64,000 nucleotides of DNA. It comes from Chryseosolibacter sp964551035 (GTDB taxonomy: Bacteria > Bacteroidota > Bacteroidia > Cytophagales > Cyclobacteriaceae). The notes below the pieces were generated by a model that ran no database searches, had not been told where the DNA came from, and saw only the letters and a program-made list of their open reading frames with translations. The stretch spans positions 1 through 64,000 of the forward strand of contig CAZKBK010000012.1 of NCBI GenBank assembly GCA_964551035.1. Direction: 5' to 3'. Position 1 is the first letter of the stretch; each line of letters opens with the position of its first letter. The position numbers and the translations under genes were made by a program. Below are positions 41,609-51,277 of this stretch, piece by piece.

Positions 41609-44600
41609 ATGTCGCGGCACCTGTGGAAAATACCGGTCTTAGCCATGCTCCTGCTCATGCTGTGGATGCCTGCGTCTGCCCAAAATACCAAGGGCGACGT
41701 GCCGCGGGACCGTGAGACGCGATTCAACAAAAAAGAAAAGAAAAAGAGACCCGCCAAACGGGTCCGGTCAAAGCGCGTTCGGATACCGAGGGGATTCAGG
41801 CCAAACCGGGAACGCAAGGGTGGCGAACGCGTCGGCCGTCCGCTCGGGGGAAGAACATTCGGTTCGGAGCCCAGCGACAAACCCCACAACGTTTACCCGC
41901 CACGCGGTCGATATTTCAACAACAATTCCGTCGGACGCAAGCGCATCCGGGCAGCATCCCAGTCATCGAGGAGGGCGGCGCCACGGTCGGCGACCCGCTC
42001 CATCCGCAACGTTTACCCGCCATCCGGCAGGTTCGTTAATTCACGCTCAATCTCCGGTCGCAAGCCCCCTGCGCGAAAACGCATTGCGCCACGCTCGCGC
42101 ACACGGCCCTATGTGCGCCATAAAAGCATCAACGCCTGGGCTAACTACCCGCGTCCGAAAGCCCGGCGCGTACGCGCCCACCGCGGTGATATTTCAGGAA
42201 GGAGGATCCGTACCCGAAACTACGAGACACCCCGGCCGGACATTGTTCAACGGCCCGTGGTCGCGCCACCGTCGACGGTGAGAAAACGCGCGCAGCGATA
42301 CGGCACCAACGAGCGCCGCCCGTCGCCGCGGCCCAGACTGCGTCGCAAGAGCATCAACGCCTGGGCAAACTTTCCCCGCAGCCGGCCCAGAAAAGAGCGC
42401 GCATACAAGGGCGACATTACGGGTCGCCGCGTCAGAACGCGAAATTACCACTCGCAGCGCCCAACAACGGTGAATGCACCCGCACCGCGTCGGCCGGGCG
42501 TTCCCCGCGGGAGAACCTCCGACGGGAGGATCCGCAAACTCTCGGTAACACCAGCATCGCGAAGAAATAACATCTACCGTCCATCGGGCGCCTTTGTCAA
42601 CAACCGTTCCGTGTCGCAGGAAATAAAGCGCCGCAACGTGACGGGTGGCGGCGCGCGCATTTCACCATCGCGAGGCCCTGATGATCCGCGCCGTCGCAAG
42701 GCACGCGCGCGATCAGCGTCACGGCGTTTCATGTCGCGCAAGAGCATCAACCCGTGGGCGAGTTTCCGCCGGCCGAAACGCCGCGGCGACACGTTCAACA
42801 AAGACATTGCAGGAAGGCCCTTGCGCTACAGGAACTATGAGACGCAACGTCCCGACGTATTGGTCAACCCCACCAGCCGAATTCAGGAGCCCCGGAAATT
42901 TACCGGAGAACGGCCGTGGTCCGGGAAAGGGAAACGATACAAAAGCCGCTCACGCCAGGGCGGCGCGTGGACAGGCGACATCGCGAGCCGAAGGCTGCGA
43001 CGGAATCTTTCCGACCGAAGAAGGGGCGATGGGAAGCCGGTGCGATCGCCGGAGAAGCGCCGGGTAGGCATGCGGTATCAGGGCGAAGACTTCGCCGGGA
43101 ATATTCGGGGCGTACGGAAAGGCATGGTCAATCAGGGGGAAACCTTTACGGGAAATATCAAGGCACGCCGAAGGGCGTCCGGGGGAGGATCGGTGAGCGG
43201 AGGCCGATGGAACAACGATGGCCGACCCATCGCGCGGAAAACACCGGGCATCGGCGCGAAAGGCGTCGGACGCTTTCAGGGAAACCTGCGCAGGCGCCGG
43301 ATCTCACGAAGCCGTGAAGCGGAATATGCCGGCAGGATGAGATTCCCGGGGCGGGGATTTAACAATCAGGGAGAGGAGTACACCGGCAGCGTAAGAGCGC
43401 GGCGCGCTCCGAAAGGCGGCGGCAGCGTCAGTGGGCAACGGTGGAATAATGAAGGCCTGCCTGTCCAGGGAAAGCCACCGGGAATTGGCTCCTGGGGCAT
43501 TGACCGGTATCGTGGAGATATCAGGGCCGGAGGCCGCGGTTTCAGAAATCAGGGTGAAGAATATTCCGGAAACATTAAGGCCGGACGACGCAGGAAGGGC
43601 GGGGGCAGCATCAGCGCCATGTGGAACAACAAGGGACGACCCGTGGCAGGGAAACCTCCGGGGATAGGAGCGAAGGGCGTCGACCGGTACCAGGGCAACA
43701 TCCGGTTTGGACGACGTGGATATAACGACCAGGGCGAAGAATACAGCGGGAACATTAAAACAAGAAGGCCTGCGAAAGGAGGAGGAAGTGTTAGCGCCAT
43801 GTGGAATAACGACGGAAGGCCCGTGCACGGAAGAACCCCCGGAATCGGCGCAAGGGGTATTGACCGATACCAGGGAAACATCAGGGCGGGACGACGCGGT
43901 TACAACGACCAGGGGGAAGAATACAGCGGGAACATCAAAACCAGGAGACCGCCTAAAGGCGGCGGAAGCATCAGTGGCATGTGGAACAACGACGGAAGGC
44001 CCGTGCACGGAAGAACCCCCGGAATCGGCGCCAAAGGCATTGACCGATACCAGGGAAACATCAGGGCAGAACGACGAGGATACAACGATCAGGGGGAAGA
44101 ATACAGNNNNNNNNNNNNNNNNNNNNNNNNNNNNNNNNNNNNNNNNNNNNNNNNNNNNNNNNNNNNNNNNNNNNNNNNNNNNNNNNNNNNNNNNNNNNNN
44201 NNNNNNAATACAGCGGGAACATCAAAACCAGGAGACCGCCTAAAGGCGGCGGAAGCATCAGCGGCATGTGGAACAACGACGGAAGGCCCGTACCCGGAAG
44301 AACCCCCGGAATCGGCGCCAGAGGCATTGATCGATACCAGGGAAACATCAGGGCAAGACGGCGTGGCTACAACGACCAGGGCGAAGAATACAGCGGCAAC
44401 ATCAAAACCAGAAGACCTCCTAAAGGCGGCGGAAGCATCAGTGGCATGTGGAATAACGACGGAAGGCCTGTGCCAGGAAGAACCCCCGGAATCGGCGCCA
44501 GAGGCATTGACAGATACCAGGGAAACATCAGGGCAGAACGACGAGGATACAACGATCAGGGGGAAGAATACAGTGGCAACATCAAGACCAGAAGGCCGGC

Positions 44601-45246
44601 AAAAGGAGGGGGAAGTGTAAACCGCAATTTCTGGAACAACAATGGGACGCCGGTCGCCGTCCGCGTACCGCGGAGTGATCAGTCGGAAGGTTACCGGTAC
44701 AAAGACCGGCGCGATTTCCGTAGAAATGAAAACGCGTCCGCATTCGCCTTGAAGCAAAAGAAGCCAACGCGCCAGACGTTCGCCGTCGATGGGCTGCAGG
44801 TGCGCGTAAGGAAACAAAGTTATACCAGTCGGAGGGGCGGGCCTCAGGGCGCACTGCCTGGCATCAAGCCTTCCGCGGCAACCGCGAAAGCTTCCCGATA
44901 TTCCAGGGGAATAAAGCAAAGCCGCGACTATGCGCGCAACCGCAACAGCGTGGCTGATGCACTTAGGGGACGCGCACCCGGACGCGCCACGGCGCGGGCA
45001 GCCGACTATCAGGGAAATATCCGTTTCAAAAAATTCGAGCTCTTCAACAAGCGGCGGTCTCATCCCGACGCGCAGTTTGTCAAAACCAAACGCAACAATG
45101 TCGATGGGGAAAAGGGCGTATTAACGAACTTTAGGCTATGGTGGGCGCGTTTATTCAAGAAGAATGATATCCAGCCCGATCACCTGAAAGAGCGCAACCA
45201 TAAGCCGCGATACGACAAAGGTGAATCAGGGTTGTGGTACGACTAA
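41609..45246 (+). CDS. Secreted, very basic Arg/Gly-rich repeat protein (interrupted by assembly gap)
   Basis: The start at 41609 gives a signal peptide (MSRHLWKIPVLAMLLLMLWM, ending ASAQ). The rest is extremely Arg/Lys/Gly-rich. The N-terminal half has three copies of a block RKSINAWANYPRP...GDISGRRIRTRNYET and four of NVYPPSGRFVNSRSIS. The C-terminal half is a 60-residue tandem unit, for example GYNDQGEEYSGNIKTRRPPK with WNNDGRP and TPGIGAKGIDRYQGNIR. The conserved end reads LWWARLFKKNDIQPDHLKE and KPRYDKGESGLWYD. The frame differs across the 100 N at 44107-44206, but the gap length is arbitrary, so one continuous gene is likely. The function is unknown; it may be a surface or matrix polymer-binding protein. 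Confidence 0.75.
42115..42860 (+). repeat. Three copies of the KSINAWA block in the basic repeat protein
   Basis: Copies begin near 42115, 42344 and 42736, each about 110-125 bases. The spacing differs (about 230 and 390 bases), so this is a block repeat rather than a strict tandem. Each encodes KSIN-WA---R-, then I-GR-(I/V/L)R-RNY, then QRP. Confidence 0.6.
43134..44620 (+). repeat. 180-base tandem repeat array in the basic repeat protein
   Basis: The marker ATACAGCGG-type word recurs every 180 bases (43741, 43921, 44101, then 44208, 44388, 44568 after the gap). Earlier, more diverged copies are near 43134, 43360 and 43540; one of these is 183 bases long. Copies flanking the gap are almost identical, which explains the assembly break. 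Confidence 0.85.
44107..44206. other. Scaffold gap of 100 N inside the repeat array
   Basis: Exactly 100 N are present, the usual placeholder for an unknown gap size. To keep both the 180-base period and the reading frame, the true insert must be 180k minus 7 bases (173, 353, and so on; k=0 would mean that the two contig ends overlap by 7). Confidence 0.95.
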
Positions 45247-45264
45247 ACCCAACCCATGACTTGA

Positions 45265-45606
45265 ATGAAATGGACTGAATTACGTGCCCTGAACGATCTT
45301 GACATCATCAGGAAGGAATCCACGACACACCCCGTGTTGATTTTCAAGTACAGCCACCGGTGTCACATCAGCAAGGCCACGCTTGATCGGTTGGAACGCC
45401 ATTGGAATGAAGCGGAAATGGCCAATGTCCGACCGTATTTTCTCGACCTGCTTACTTACCGGGAAGTCTCTGACGGTATTGCCGAAACGTTCGGCGTGGA
45501 ACACGAATCACCGCAGGTGTTGCTGATCCGCGACGGCGCATCGGTGCTCGACCTCTCCCATTTCGGCATCAGCTACGACGATATCCGGGCCGCGATCAAA
45601 AGTTGA
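45265..45606 (+). CDS. ytxJ: Bacillithiol system redox-active protein YtxJ
   Basis: The 113-residue thioredoxin-fold protein has the YtxJ pattern VLIFKYSHRCHISKATLDRL (single redox Cys 30 in SHRCHIS), FLDLLTYREVSDGIAETFGV and the late HESPQVLLIRDG. Members are monothiol bacilliredoxins that remove bacillithiol from proteins. Its presence implies that the organism makes bacillithiol. It overlaps the OsmC-type gene on the opposite strand by 11 bases. The start at 45265 lies 18 bases after the stop of the repeat-protein gene. Confidence 0.9.
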   Translation: MKWTELRALNDLDIIRKESTTHPVLIFKYSHRCHISKATLDRLERHWNEAEMANVRPYFLDLLTYREVSDGIAETFGVEHESPQVLLIRDGASVLDLSHFGISYDDIRAAIKS

Positions 45607-46000
45607 ACGTCACGACCTGCTTTATTTCGTCGCCCAGACTCAGGGCAACGGGACAGGTCAGCGCGGCGCGCTTCAATTTTTCTTTTTGAAGGTCAGTTGC
45701 GCGCAGGTGATCGTGGAAGAACGTGATCCTGATCTCGCCGATCCGGCGGGGCGCGGAGTCCATCACTTTCACGATCTCCGACCGCAGTCCATCCAGCGGA
45801 ATACTTTCCCTTTGCGCAACAATGCCCATGAGGGTCATCATGCAACTGTTTAACGACGCGCAGGTCAGGTCGGTTGGACTAAACGCCTCTCCCCGTCCCT
45901 GGTTGTCAGGCGGAGCATCTGTAATGATGCGGTTGCCCGACTTGAGGTGTGTCACTTCGGTTCTCAGCCCCCCAAGATAAATGCCCCTCATTGAAACCAT
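45596..46000 (-). CDS. OsmC/Ohr family peroxiredoxin-like protein
   Basis: The 134-residue protein has the OsmC-fold signature FSPTDLTCASLNSCMMTLMG (first catalytic Cys in ASLNSC) and the second Cys in LTCPVALSL. Family members reduce organic or lipid hydroperoxides using a Cys pair. The first Cys region is of the YhfA type rather than classical Ohr. It is convergent with ytxJ (11-base overlap), a sensible redox pairing. ATG at 46000 is the first in frame; a second ATG three codons later is possible. Confidence 0.9.
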   Translation of the reverse strand: MVSMRGIYLGGLRTEVTHLKSGNRIITDAPPDNQGRGEAFSPTDLTCASLNSCMMTLMGIVAQRESIPLDGLRSEIVKVMDSAPRRIGEIRITFFHDHLRATDLQKEKLKRAALTCPVALSLGDEIKQVVTFNF

Positions 46001-46073
46001 TGGAATAACTTTTTACGTTCTATTTTGCATTCACGAAATAAGGCTTTAATTTAATCCATTAAGTCAGGCCAGA

Positions 46074-46808
46074 ATGAAGGGTTTCCTTAGAATTTCCGCG
46101 ATTTTCGTTGCTTTGTCTGCGTTGCCTGGGGCATTGATCGCCCAGACGCAGGACAGCTATGATTATCAAAGCGAATTTACCTGGGGGATCAACAAGAACA
46201 CCTACGGGGGGCTGATCGGCGGTTTTGCCTTCAAAAAGGCCTACAAACTGAATGACCGGCTTCTCGAAACCTACGGGCTGGAGATCATGAATGTCAAGCA
46301 CCCGCAGGAATCGAAGCAACCTTCCCAGACCGGCAACTTCTTCATCTACGGCAAAAGCAATTACCTGTACGCGCTAAGGCTGCAGTATGGGCGCGACCTT
46401 ATTTTGTTCAAAAAAGCACCTCAACAGGGCGTTGAGCTCAAGGTAGTCACCGCCGTCGGGCCTAGCTTCGGCGTGGTCGCGCCGTACTATGTGGAGCTTC
46501 GCGCAGGCACCTCCGAGAACGTTTCTGTCCGTGAGCAATACGATCCCCAAAAACACACCAATGTTGCGCTCATTTACGGCCCGGGGAGGCTGTTCGAGGG
46601 TCTTGGCGAGTCGAAAATAAAACTCGGCGCCAATGCCAAAGTGGCCCTTAACTTTGAGTTGGGTACGATCAAGAGTCAGGTAACCGGGTTTGAAGCCGGG
46701 TTCCTATTGGACGCTTACACCAGCAAAGTCATTTTGATGCCCACGACGGAGAACTACGCCGTCTATCCCATCCTTTTCTTTACACTCTTCTACGGCGCAC
46801 GGAAATAG
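46074..46808 (+). CDS. Outer-membrane beta-barrel-like protein
   Basis: The 244-residue product has a signal peptide ending LIAQTQ. Beta strands with alternating aromatic residues run through the whole chain (YQSEFTWGINKNTYGGLIGG, then NFFIYGKSNYLYALRLQYGR, then GVELKVVTAVGPSFGVVAPYY, then YPILFFTLFYGARK), so an 8-10-strand outer-membrane barrel is likely. The C-terminal aromatic strand matches the usual barrel end signal. I do not recognise a named family. A TATTTTGC word near 46020 is a weak -7 element. Confidence 0.75.
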   Translation: MKGFLRISAIFVALSALPGALIAQTQDSYDYQSEFTWGINKNTYGGLIGGFAFKKAYKLNDRLLETYGLEIMNVKHPQESKQPSQTGNFFIYGKSNYLYALRLQYGRDLILFKKAPQQGVELKVVTAVGPSFGVVAPYYVELRAGTSENVSVREQYDPQKHTNVALIYGPGRLFEGLGESKIKLGANAKVALNFELGTIKSQVTGFEAGFLLDAYTSKVILMPTTENYAVYPILFFTLFYGARK

Positions 46809-46817
46809 GTTCCGGGG

Positions 46818-48011
46818 TCAAAAGTGCTTTACCACAAAGCCCAACACCAACCCGAGTGCGATGATCAATGGCGACGGCACCCGGGTAAAGACCAACAGGC
46901 AAAACGTCGCAGCCGTGACGCTGAAGTTCAGGAAGGTGTTTTCAAGGGGCTGAAACATAATGATCGCCGAGGCGGCCACGAGCCCCGCACTCGCTGCCGT
47001 AATGCCTTCCAGAGAGGCGCGGACGGCCCTGTATTTTTTCAGGCTTTGCCAGAAGCGGATCACGAAAAAGATCAGAAACGTTCCGGGCAGGAAGATGCCG
47101 ACCGCTGCGATCAATCCCCCGAGTATTTCTCCTCCCACACCATAGTTTCTCATGGAAAGGGCGCCGATGTACGCGCTGAATGAAAAGTTCGGCCCGGGCA
47201 GCGCCTGGGCAATCGCGTATCCTGAAAGGAATTCTCCGTGCGTGGTTGGCGCATGTAAGGGCTTGACATATTGCACGAATTCCGTATACAGCAGGGGCGC
47301 CAGTACCTGACCACCGCCAAACACCAGGCTGCCGTTCCGATAAAAATTCTCAAAAAGTTTCACGGGCAGGGCTTTGGTAATTCCCCCCAACGCGGCGGCG
47401 GCGATGAGTACACCGGCCCAGAGCAAAAGATTAGACCATGAGATGCTTATTTTCTGCTTTTGCTCCGGCGGTTGCGAACGGAACTTTAAGGACGTGAGCA
47501 GACCGGCGCAAAAAAGTATCGCCGGAAGCATGAAAGGACTTTGGATGAAATACGACAGCACCGCCGAAGCGATCATAATCGCGATGCCGGTTTTGGTGTT
47601 GACGGTCTTCAGGCTGATGATATACGCGCCGTAACTGACGAACCCCACCGCCATCGGGCGGATGAAAGCGGTTAGTTCCGTGATTGCTTCCTTGTCAACA
47701 AAGGACAGTCCGACCGCCGCAGCCGTCATGATGATCACGGCCGGGATGATCCACACGAGCACGGTAAGGTACGCGAGGGTCGCTCCGCCGATCTTGAAAC
47801 CGATGGCGGTGAGCGTTTGCGTCGACGCAGGGCCCGGGAGCATCTGGCACAGCGAATTGATCTCAATGAGGTCGGCATCGGAGAGGTACTTCCGCTTGGA
47901 GACGAGCACTTTCTGAAAATGCGAAAGATGAGCCTGCGGGCCACCAAATGTGGTGAGGGCGAGCATCAGCACATCCCTCAGGAAAATGTAATATCGGACA
48001 CGTCTGATCAA
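46818..48011 (-). CDS. chrA: Chromate efflux transporter (CHR family)
   Basis: The 397-residue membrane protein is a fused two-domain CHR transporter. Domain 1 has FGGPQAHLSHF, QMLPGPASTQTLTAIG. Domain 2 has FGGGQVLAPLLYTEFV and QALPGPNFSFSAYIG. About ten membrane spans are visible. ChrA exports chromate by using the proton gradient and gives chromate resistance; some homologues may carry sulfate instead. It is a single gene about 20 bases after the 2OG-Fe(II) oxygenase on the same strand, perhaps cotranscribed. Confidence 0.9.
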   Translation of the reverse strand: MIRRVRYYIFLRDVLMLALTTFGGPQAHLSHFQKVLVSKRKYLSDADLIEINSLCQMLPGPASTQTLTAIGFKIGGATLAYLTVLVWIIPAVIIMTAAAVGLSFVDKEAITELTAFIRPMAVGFVSYGAYIISLKTVNTKTGIAIMIASAVLSYFIQSPFMLPAILFCAGLLTSLKFRSQPPEQKQKISISWSNLLLWAGVLIAAAALGGITKALPVKLFENFYRNGSLVFGGGQVLAPLLYTEFVQYVKPLHAPTTHGEFLSGYAIAQALPGPNFSFSAYIGALSMRNYGVGGEILGGLIAAVGIFLPGTFLIFFVIRFWQSLKKYRAVRASLEGITAASAGLVAASAIIMFQPLENTFLNFSVTAATFCLLVFTRVPSPLIIALGLVLGFVVKHF

Positions 48012-48031
48012 GACCTGAACACGCTGTGAAA

Positions 48032-49003
48032 CTATTTTTTCAATCCGATCTCCGCAAGGCGTTGATCGAGAAATTCCCCCGCGGTAATGTCGTCCCAGCG
48101 TTTGGGATTCTCCGCATCAACTGTCGACGGCAACGCGGCGAGGCTCATCTCCGATCTGGGGTGCATGAAGAAGGGAACGGAGTAACGCGGCGTATTCATC
48201 ATCGTTTTGGACGGGTTGACGACACGATGGATCGTCGACTTCAGCTTGCCGTTGGTAAGGCGTTCAAGCATGTCGCCGACATTTACGACAAGCTGGTTGG
48301 GCAACGCCGTGATCGGAATCCATTTACCGTCGCGGCGCAGGACCTGTAGCCCATCCGCGCTCGCACCCATCAACAGCGTGATCAGGTTGATATCGCCGTG
48401 CTCCGCGGCACGAACAGCATCCGCGGGTACCGCATCGGGGTCTTCGATGGGATAGTAATGGATTGGCCGCAGGATGCTGTTGCCGTGCCGGATCTTATCA
48501 TCGAAATATTCTCCGGGGAGACCGAGATAGGCGGCAATGGCCTTCAACATGTGGGCGCCGGTCTTTTCCAACGCTTCATACGCCGCGATTCCGGCAGCCC
48601 TGAGTTCGGGCACTTCGTCAGGCCAGAGGTTTGACGGGTAGCCCTCCCGCTCAAGTTCCGCAACGGGCAACTCCTGGCCTATGTGAAAAAATTCCTTCAG
48701 GTCGCCCGTATTCCTTCCTTTCGCGTGTTCCTTGCCTTTGCCAATGTACCCGCGCTGGCCCGCAAGCTCGGGTCGCTCATACTTCTGCTTGATATCATCG
48801 GGAAGCATGAACAACCGCTTGACGGCGGCATACAGTTTTTCCTGCAATGTGTCGTCGAGAAAATGATTCTTGATCGCGACGAAGCCGATGTTGTTGTATG
48901 CGGCGCCGAGCGCTTCTACAAACCGCTGTCGCTTCACCGGATCGCCACCATAAAAGTCAGCGAGGTCCAGCGAAGGTATCTCGTCGTACAGGATTTCTTT
49001 CAT
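48032..49003 (-). CDS. Isopenicillin-N-synthase-like 2OG-Fe(II) oxygenase
   Basis: The 323-residue protein has an N-terminal DIOX_N segment (IPSLDLADFYGGD, then NNIGFVAIKNH). A jelly-roll core carries the iron facial triad in HGDINLITLL (His, Asp) and STIHRVVNP (His). The 2OG-binding RYSVPFF follows. The family oxidises small molecules such as amino acids or plant-hormone-like compounds; the substrate here cannot be told. It is probably the first gene of an operon with the chromate transporter. A single start at 49003 fits the family. Confidence 0.92.
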   Translation of the reverse strand: MKEILYDEIPSLDLADFYGGDPVKRQRFVEALGAAYNNIGFVAIKNHFLDDTLQEKLYAAVKRLFMLPDDIKQKYERPELAGQRGYIGKGKEHAKGRNTGDLKEFFHIGQELPVAELEREGYPSNLWPDEVPELRAAGIAAYEALEKTGAHMLKAIAAYLGLPGEYFDDKIRHGNSILRPIHYYPIEDPDAVPADAVRAAEHGDINLITLLMGASADGLQVLRRDGKWIPITALPNQLVVNVGDMLERLTNGKLKSTIHRVVNPSKTMMNTPRYSVPFFMHPRSEMSLAALPSTVDAENPKRWDDITAGEFLDQRLAEIGLKK

Positions 49004-49105
49004 ATAGTCGGGGAAATTGCCGCCTGCAAGCTAAATATTTTTTACTTAACTTGACGCATGTTAGTTGGAAGAGAGATTGTGTAACAACGTAAACCAGAGA
49101 GCCTT

Positions 49106-49816
49106 ATGAAAACGACGAGAAGAGATTTCCTTGAAACTTCAGCGAAAGCGGCTGCTGTGGCAATGGTCGGCACTCCGTTCATCGTACAGCATGCCAATGC
49201 CCATGTGGCGGCGGTTGCATTGGAGTTTTCGCAGGTAAAATTACCCTACAGCTACAACGCCCTCGAACCATACATTGACGCAAAGACAATGGAATTGCAC
49301 TACTCGAAGCACCATGCGGGTTATGTCAGGAAAGTAAACGATGCCATCGCCGCGGAATCGATCAAGTACAATTCGGTTGAGGAATTCTTTGCAAACTCCG
49401 GAAAGCTGTCCGCCGGCGCGCGCAACAACGGCGGCGGCGCCTGGAATCACAATTTCTTCTGGCAGGTAATGAAACCGGATGGCGGCAAGACGCCCTCCGG
49501 AAAAATTGCCGACGCCATTAACGGCGCATTCGGGTCGTTCGACAAGTTCAAGGAAGCATTCACAAAGGCCGCCACGAGCAGGTTTGGCTCTGGGTGGGCC
49601 TGGCTTGTCAACGACAACGGCAAACTGAAAATCGGCTCAACGCCAAATCAGGATAACCCCATGATGAAGGGGGTTGACATCAGCGGCACGCCGCTCCTGG
49701 GTATCGACGTTTGGGAGCACGCTTACTATCTCAAGTATCAAAACAAAAGAGGCGAGTATATTGACAACTGGTGGAATGTGGTCAACTGGGACGAGGTAGC
49801 GAAGCGACTTAAATGA
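49106..49816 (+). CDS. Exported Mn-type superoxide dismutase
   Basis: The 236-residue protein begins with a Tat-type signal (KTTRRDFLETSAKAAAVAMV, then AHA). The SOD domain follows. Metal ligands are His 65 (ELHYSKHH), His 115 (WNHNFFW), Asp 201 and His 205 (DVWEHAYY). The GGGAWNHN segment and NQDNP near residue 182 are of the Mn-binding type, but cambialistic use is possible. Most SODs are cytoplasmic, so export by Tat is notable and suits detoxification in the periplasm. A long hairpin follows the stop codon. Confidence 0.93.
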   Translation: MKTTRRDFLETSAKAAAVAMVGTPFIVQHANAHVAAVALEFSQVKLPYSYNALEPYIDAKTMELHYSKHHAGYVRKVNDAIAAESIKYNSVEEFFANSGKLSAGARNNGGGAWNHNFFWQVMKPDGGKTPSGKIADAINGAFGSFDKFKEAFTKAATSRFGSGWAWLVNDNGKLKIGSTPNQDNPMMKGVDISGTPLLGIDVWEHAYYLKYQNKRGEYIDNWWNVVNWDEVAKRLK

Positions 49817-49890
49817 AATGACGAATGATTCGAATTGCGAATGGGAACGATCCCTTATTCGTCACGCGTCATTCGAATCATTCGTCATTT
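49816..49890. terminator. Two-way hairpin terminator between sod and the parvulin operon
   Basis: The arms 49816-49835 and 49871-49890 are perfect 20-base inverted repeats (AAATGACGAATGATTCGAAT). A second smaller stem occupies the loop. The structure lies between convergent genes and can end transcription from both sides. Confidence 0.8.
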
Positions 49891-49894
49891 GAAC

Positions 49895-51277
49895 TCATTC
49901 TTCAAGGATTCCGCAGAAGTCGTATTCCCTGTCGACGTCGATAAACACATCCTCCCGTGCTTCTTCAAACCAGGTTTGAAGGGTGCGGTTCTTCTTTTCA
50001 TTCAACGCCGCCAATTGAATGCGGTGGTAGTCGTCTTTTAGAGACGCCTGGTGTGGCGCGATGCGCGACTTGTAATAGAGTATCCGCGCAGCGTCCTTGC
50101 CCTCATTGGTGCGGTATACCATGGGCTGGGATACATCCCCTACCTGCATGGAGTCGATGGTAAAAAACACCACGGGGTCGAGTTCTTCAACCGGCACCTG
50201 AAACCCACCATCCTGGCCCGTAAAAAACCCGCCACTCACCTTCGTCTGTTGATCATCCGAGAATTCGCGTGCAGCGTATTCAAAGGTCATGCTGTCCCGC
50301 ACGATCAGCGTCCTCAGGCTGTCGAGAAACGCTGACGCCCGCGCAACGTCCTCGGCCGATGGCTTCGGCGAGATGAGAATGTGCTGTGAATGATATTCAT
50401 TACCCCTTCTGCCGAGCAACTGCATGATGTGGAACCCGAAATCGCTTTCGAACGGCATTGAAATCTCATTCACCTTGAGTTTGAAAGCAGTGGCCTCAAA
50501 TTCGGGCACCATCTGGCCACGTCCGACCCACCCCATATCACCGTTGTTCTGCACGACGCTGGGATCATCGGAGTATTTTCTCGCGAGGTCGCCAAAACCT
50601 TCCCCCGCGAGGATCCTGCTGCGGATACCCAGCAATTGATTTCGGGTTTCCTCCTTCTGGGCGTCGCTTACCTCGGCGTTCTTTACGAGTTGAGCAACCT
50701 CAACGGACGCGGAAAAGTAAGGCAGGCTGTCCTTTGGAATGCGGTTGAAGAAGCGCTTCACCTCCGCGGGTGTGACGGCCAGGCCCTCCGTAATCGTGCT
50801 CTCCATTTTGGAGACCACCATTTGTTCCTTCACCCGGTCCCTGAGCTCGGCCTTGATCTGTTCAAGGGACTTGCCATAGACCTCCTCGAGTTCCGCCGGC
50901 GCGCGCCCCGATTGCGCGAGAATCATGTCCATCCTGCGCTGCGTGTTATCGTCCACTTCGGCGTCCAGTACAACCACCGAGTCGATCTCGGCTTTCGCCA
51001 TCATGAGCTTGTTGCGAATCAGGACGGCCAGACACTGACATTTCAGCTCGCGCGACTGCGGCGCGCCATTCGTGAGCTGTTCAAGGTAAAAACGATCAAG
51101 TTCCGACTTCAGCACAATGAAGTTATCGATCTTGGAAATGACTTCATCCACGACAAACCCTTCGGGGTCCTGGGCCGACGTTGAGAACACGCCGAACAAT
51201 GCCAGGGCTGCCGCCAGCGCGTTCCTATGGAAGGTATATCTCAAAAGCTTTACGGTCGAGTGCACGGTTATAAACAT
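49895..51277 (-). CDS. SurA-like periplasmic peptidyl-prolyl isomerase
   Basis: The protein has a signal peptide ending FSTSAQ, an N-terminal SurA-type chaperone region (about 40-180) and two parvulin domains (about 190-300 and 300-410, with VEVAQLVKNAEVSDAQKEET and SQHILISPKPSAEDVARA). The SurA family escorts outer-membrane proteins through the periplasm. The ATG at 51277 starts inside the end of the upstream gene; a TTG at 51244 (LRYTFHRNALA) would give a shorter signal and may be the real start. It is third in the operon. Confidence 0.92.
   Translation of the reverse strand: MFITVHSTVKLLRYTFHRNALAAALALFGVFSTSAQDPEGFVVDEVISKIDNFIVLKSELDRFYLEQLTNGAPQSRELKCQCLAVLIRNKLMMAKAEIDSVVVLDAEVDDNTQRRMDMILAQSGRAPAELEEVYGKSLEQIKAELRDRVKEQMVVSKMESTITEGLAVTPAEVKRFFNRIPKDSLPYFSASVEVAQLVKNAEVSDAQKEETRNQLLGIRSRILAGEGFGDLARKYSDDPSVVQNNGDMGWVGRGQMVPEFEATAFKLKVNEISMPFESDFGFHIMQLLGRRGNEYHSQHILISPKPSAEDVARASAFLDSLRTLIVRDSMTFEYAAREFSDDQQTKVSGGFFTGQDGGFQVPVEELDPVVFFTIDSMQVGDVSQPMVYRTNEGKDAARILYYKSRIAPHQASLKDDYHRIQLAALNEKKNRTLQTWFEEAREDVFIDVDREYDFCGILEE

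Noticed and set aside
43134..44620. The 180-base array as a CRISPR or satellite
   Set aside because: The units are coding, contiguous and without unique spacers, so it is an in-gene tandem repeat.
44089..45063. Minus-strand open frames across the 180-base array
   Set aside because: The repeats are open in several frames because of their composition; only the plus frame has a signal peptide and a conserved end.
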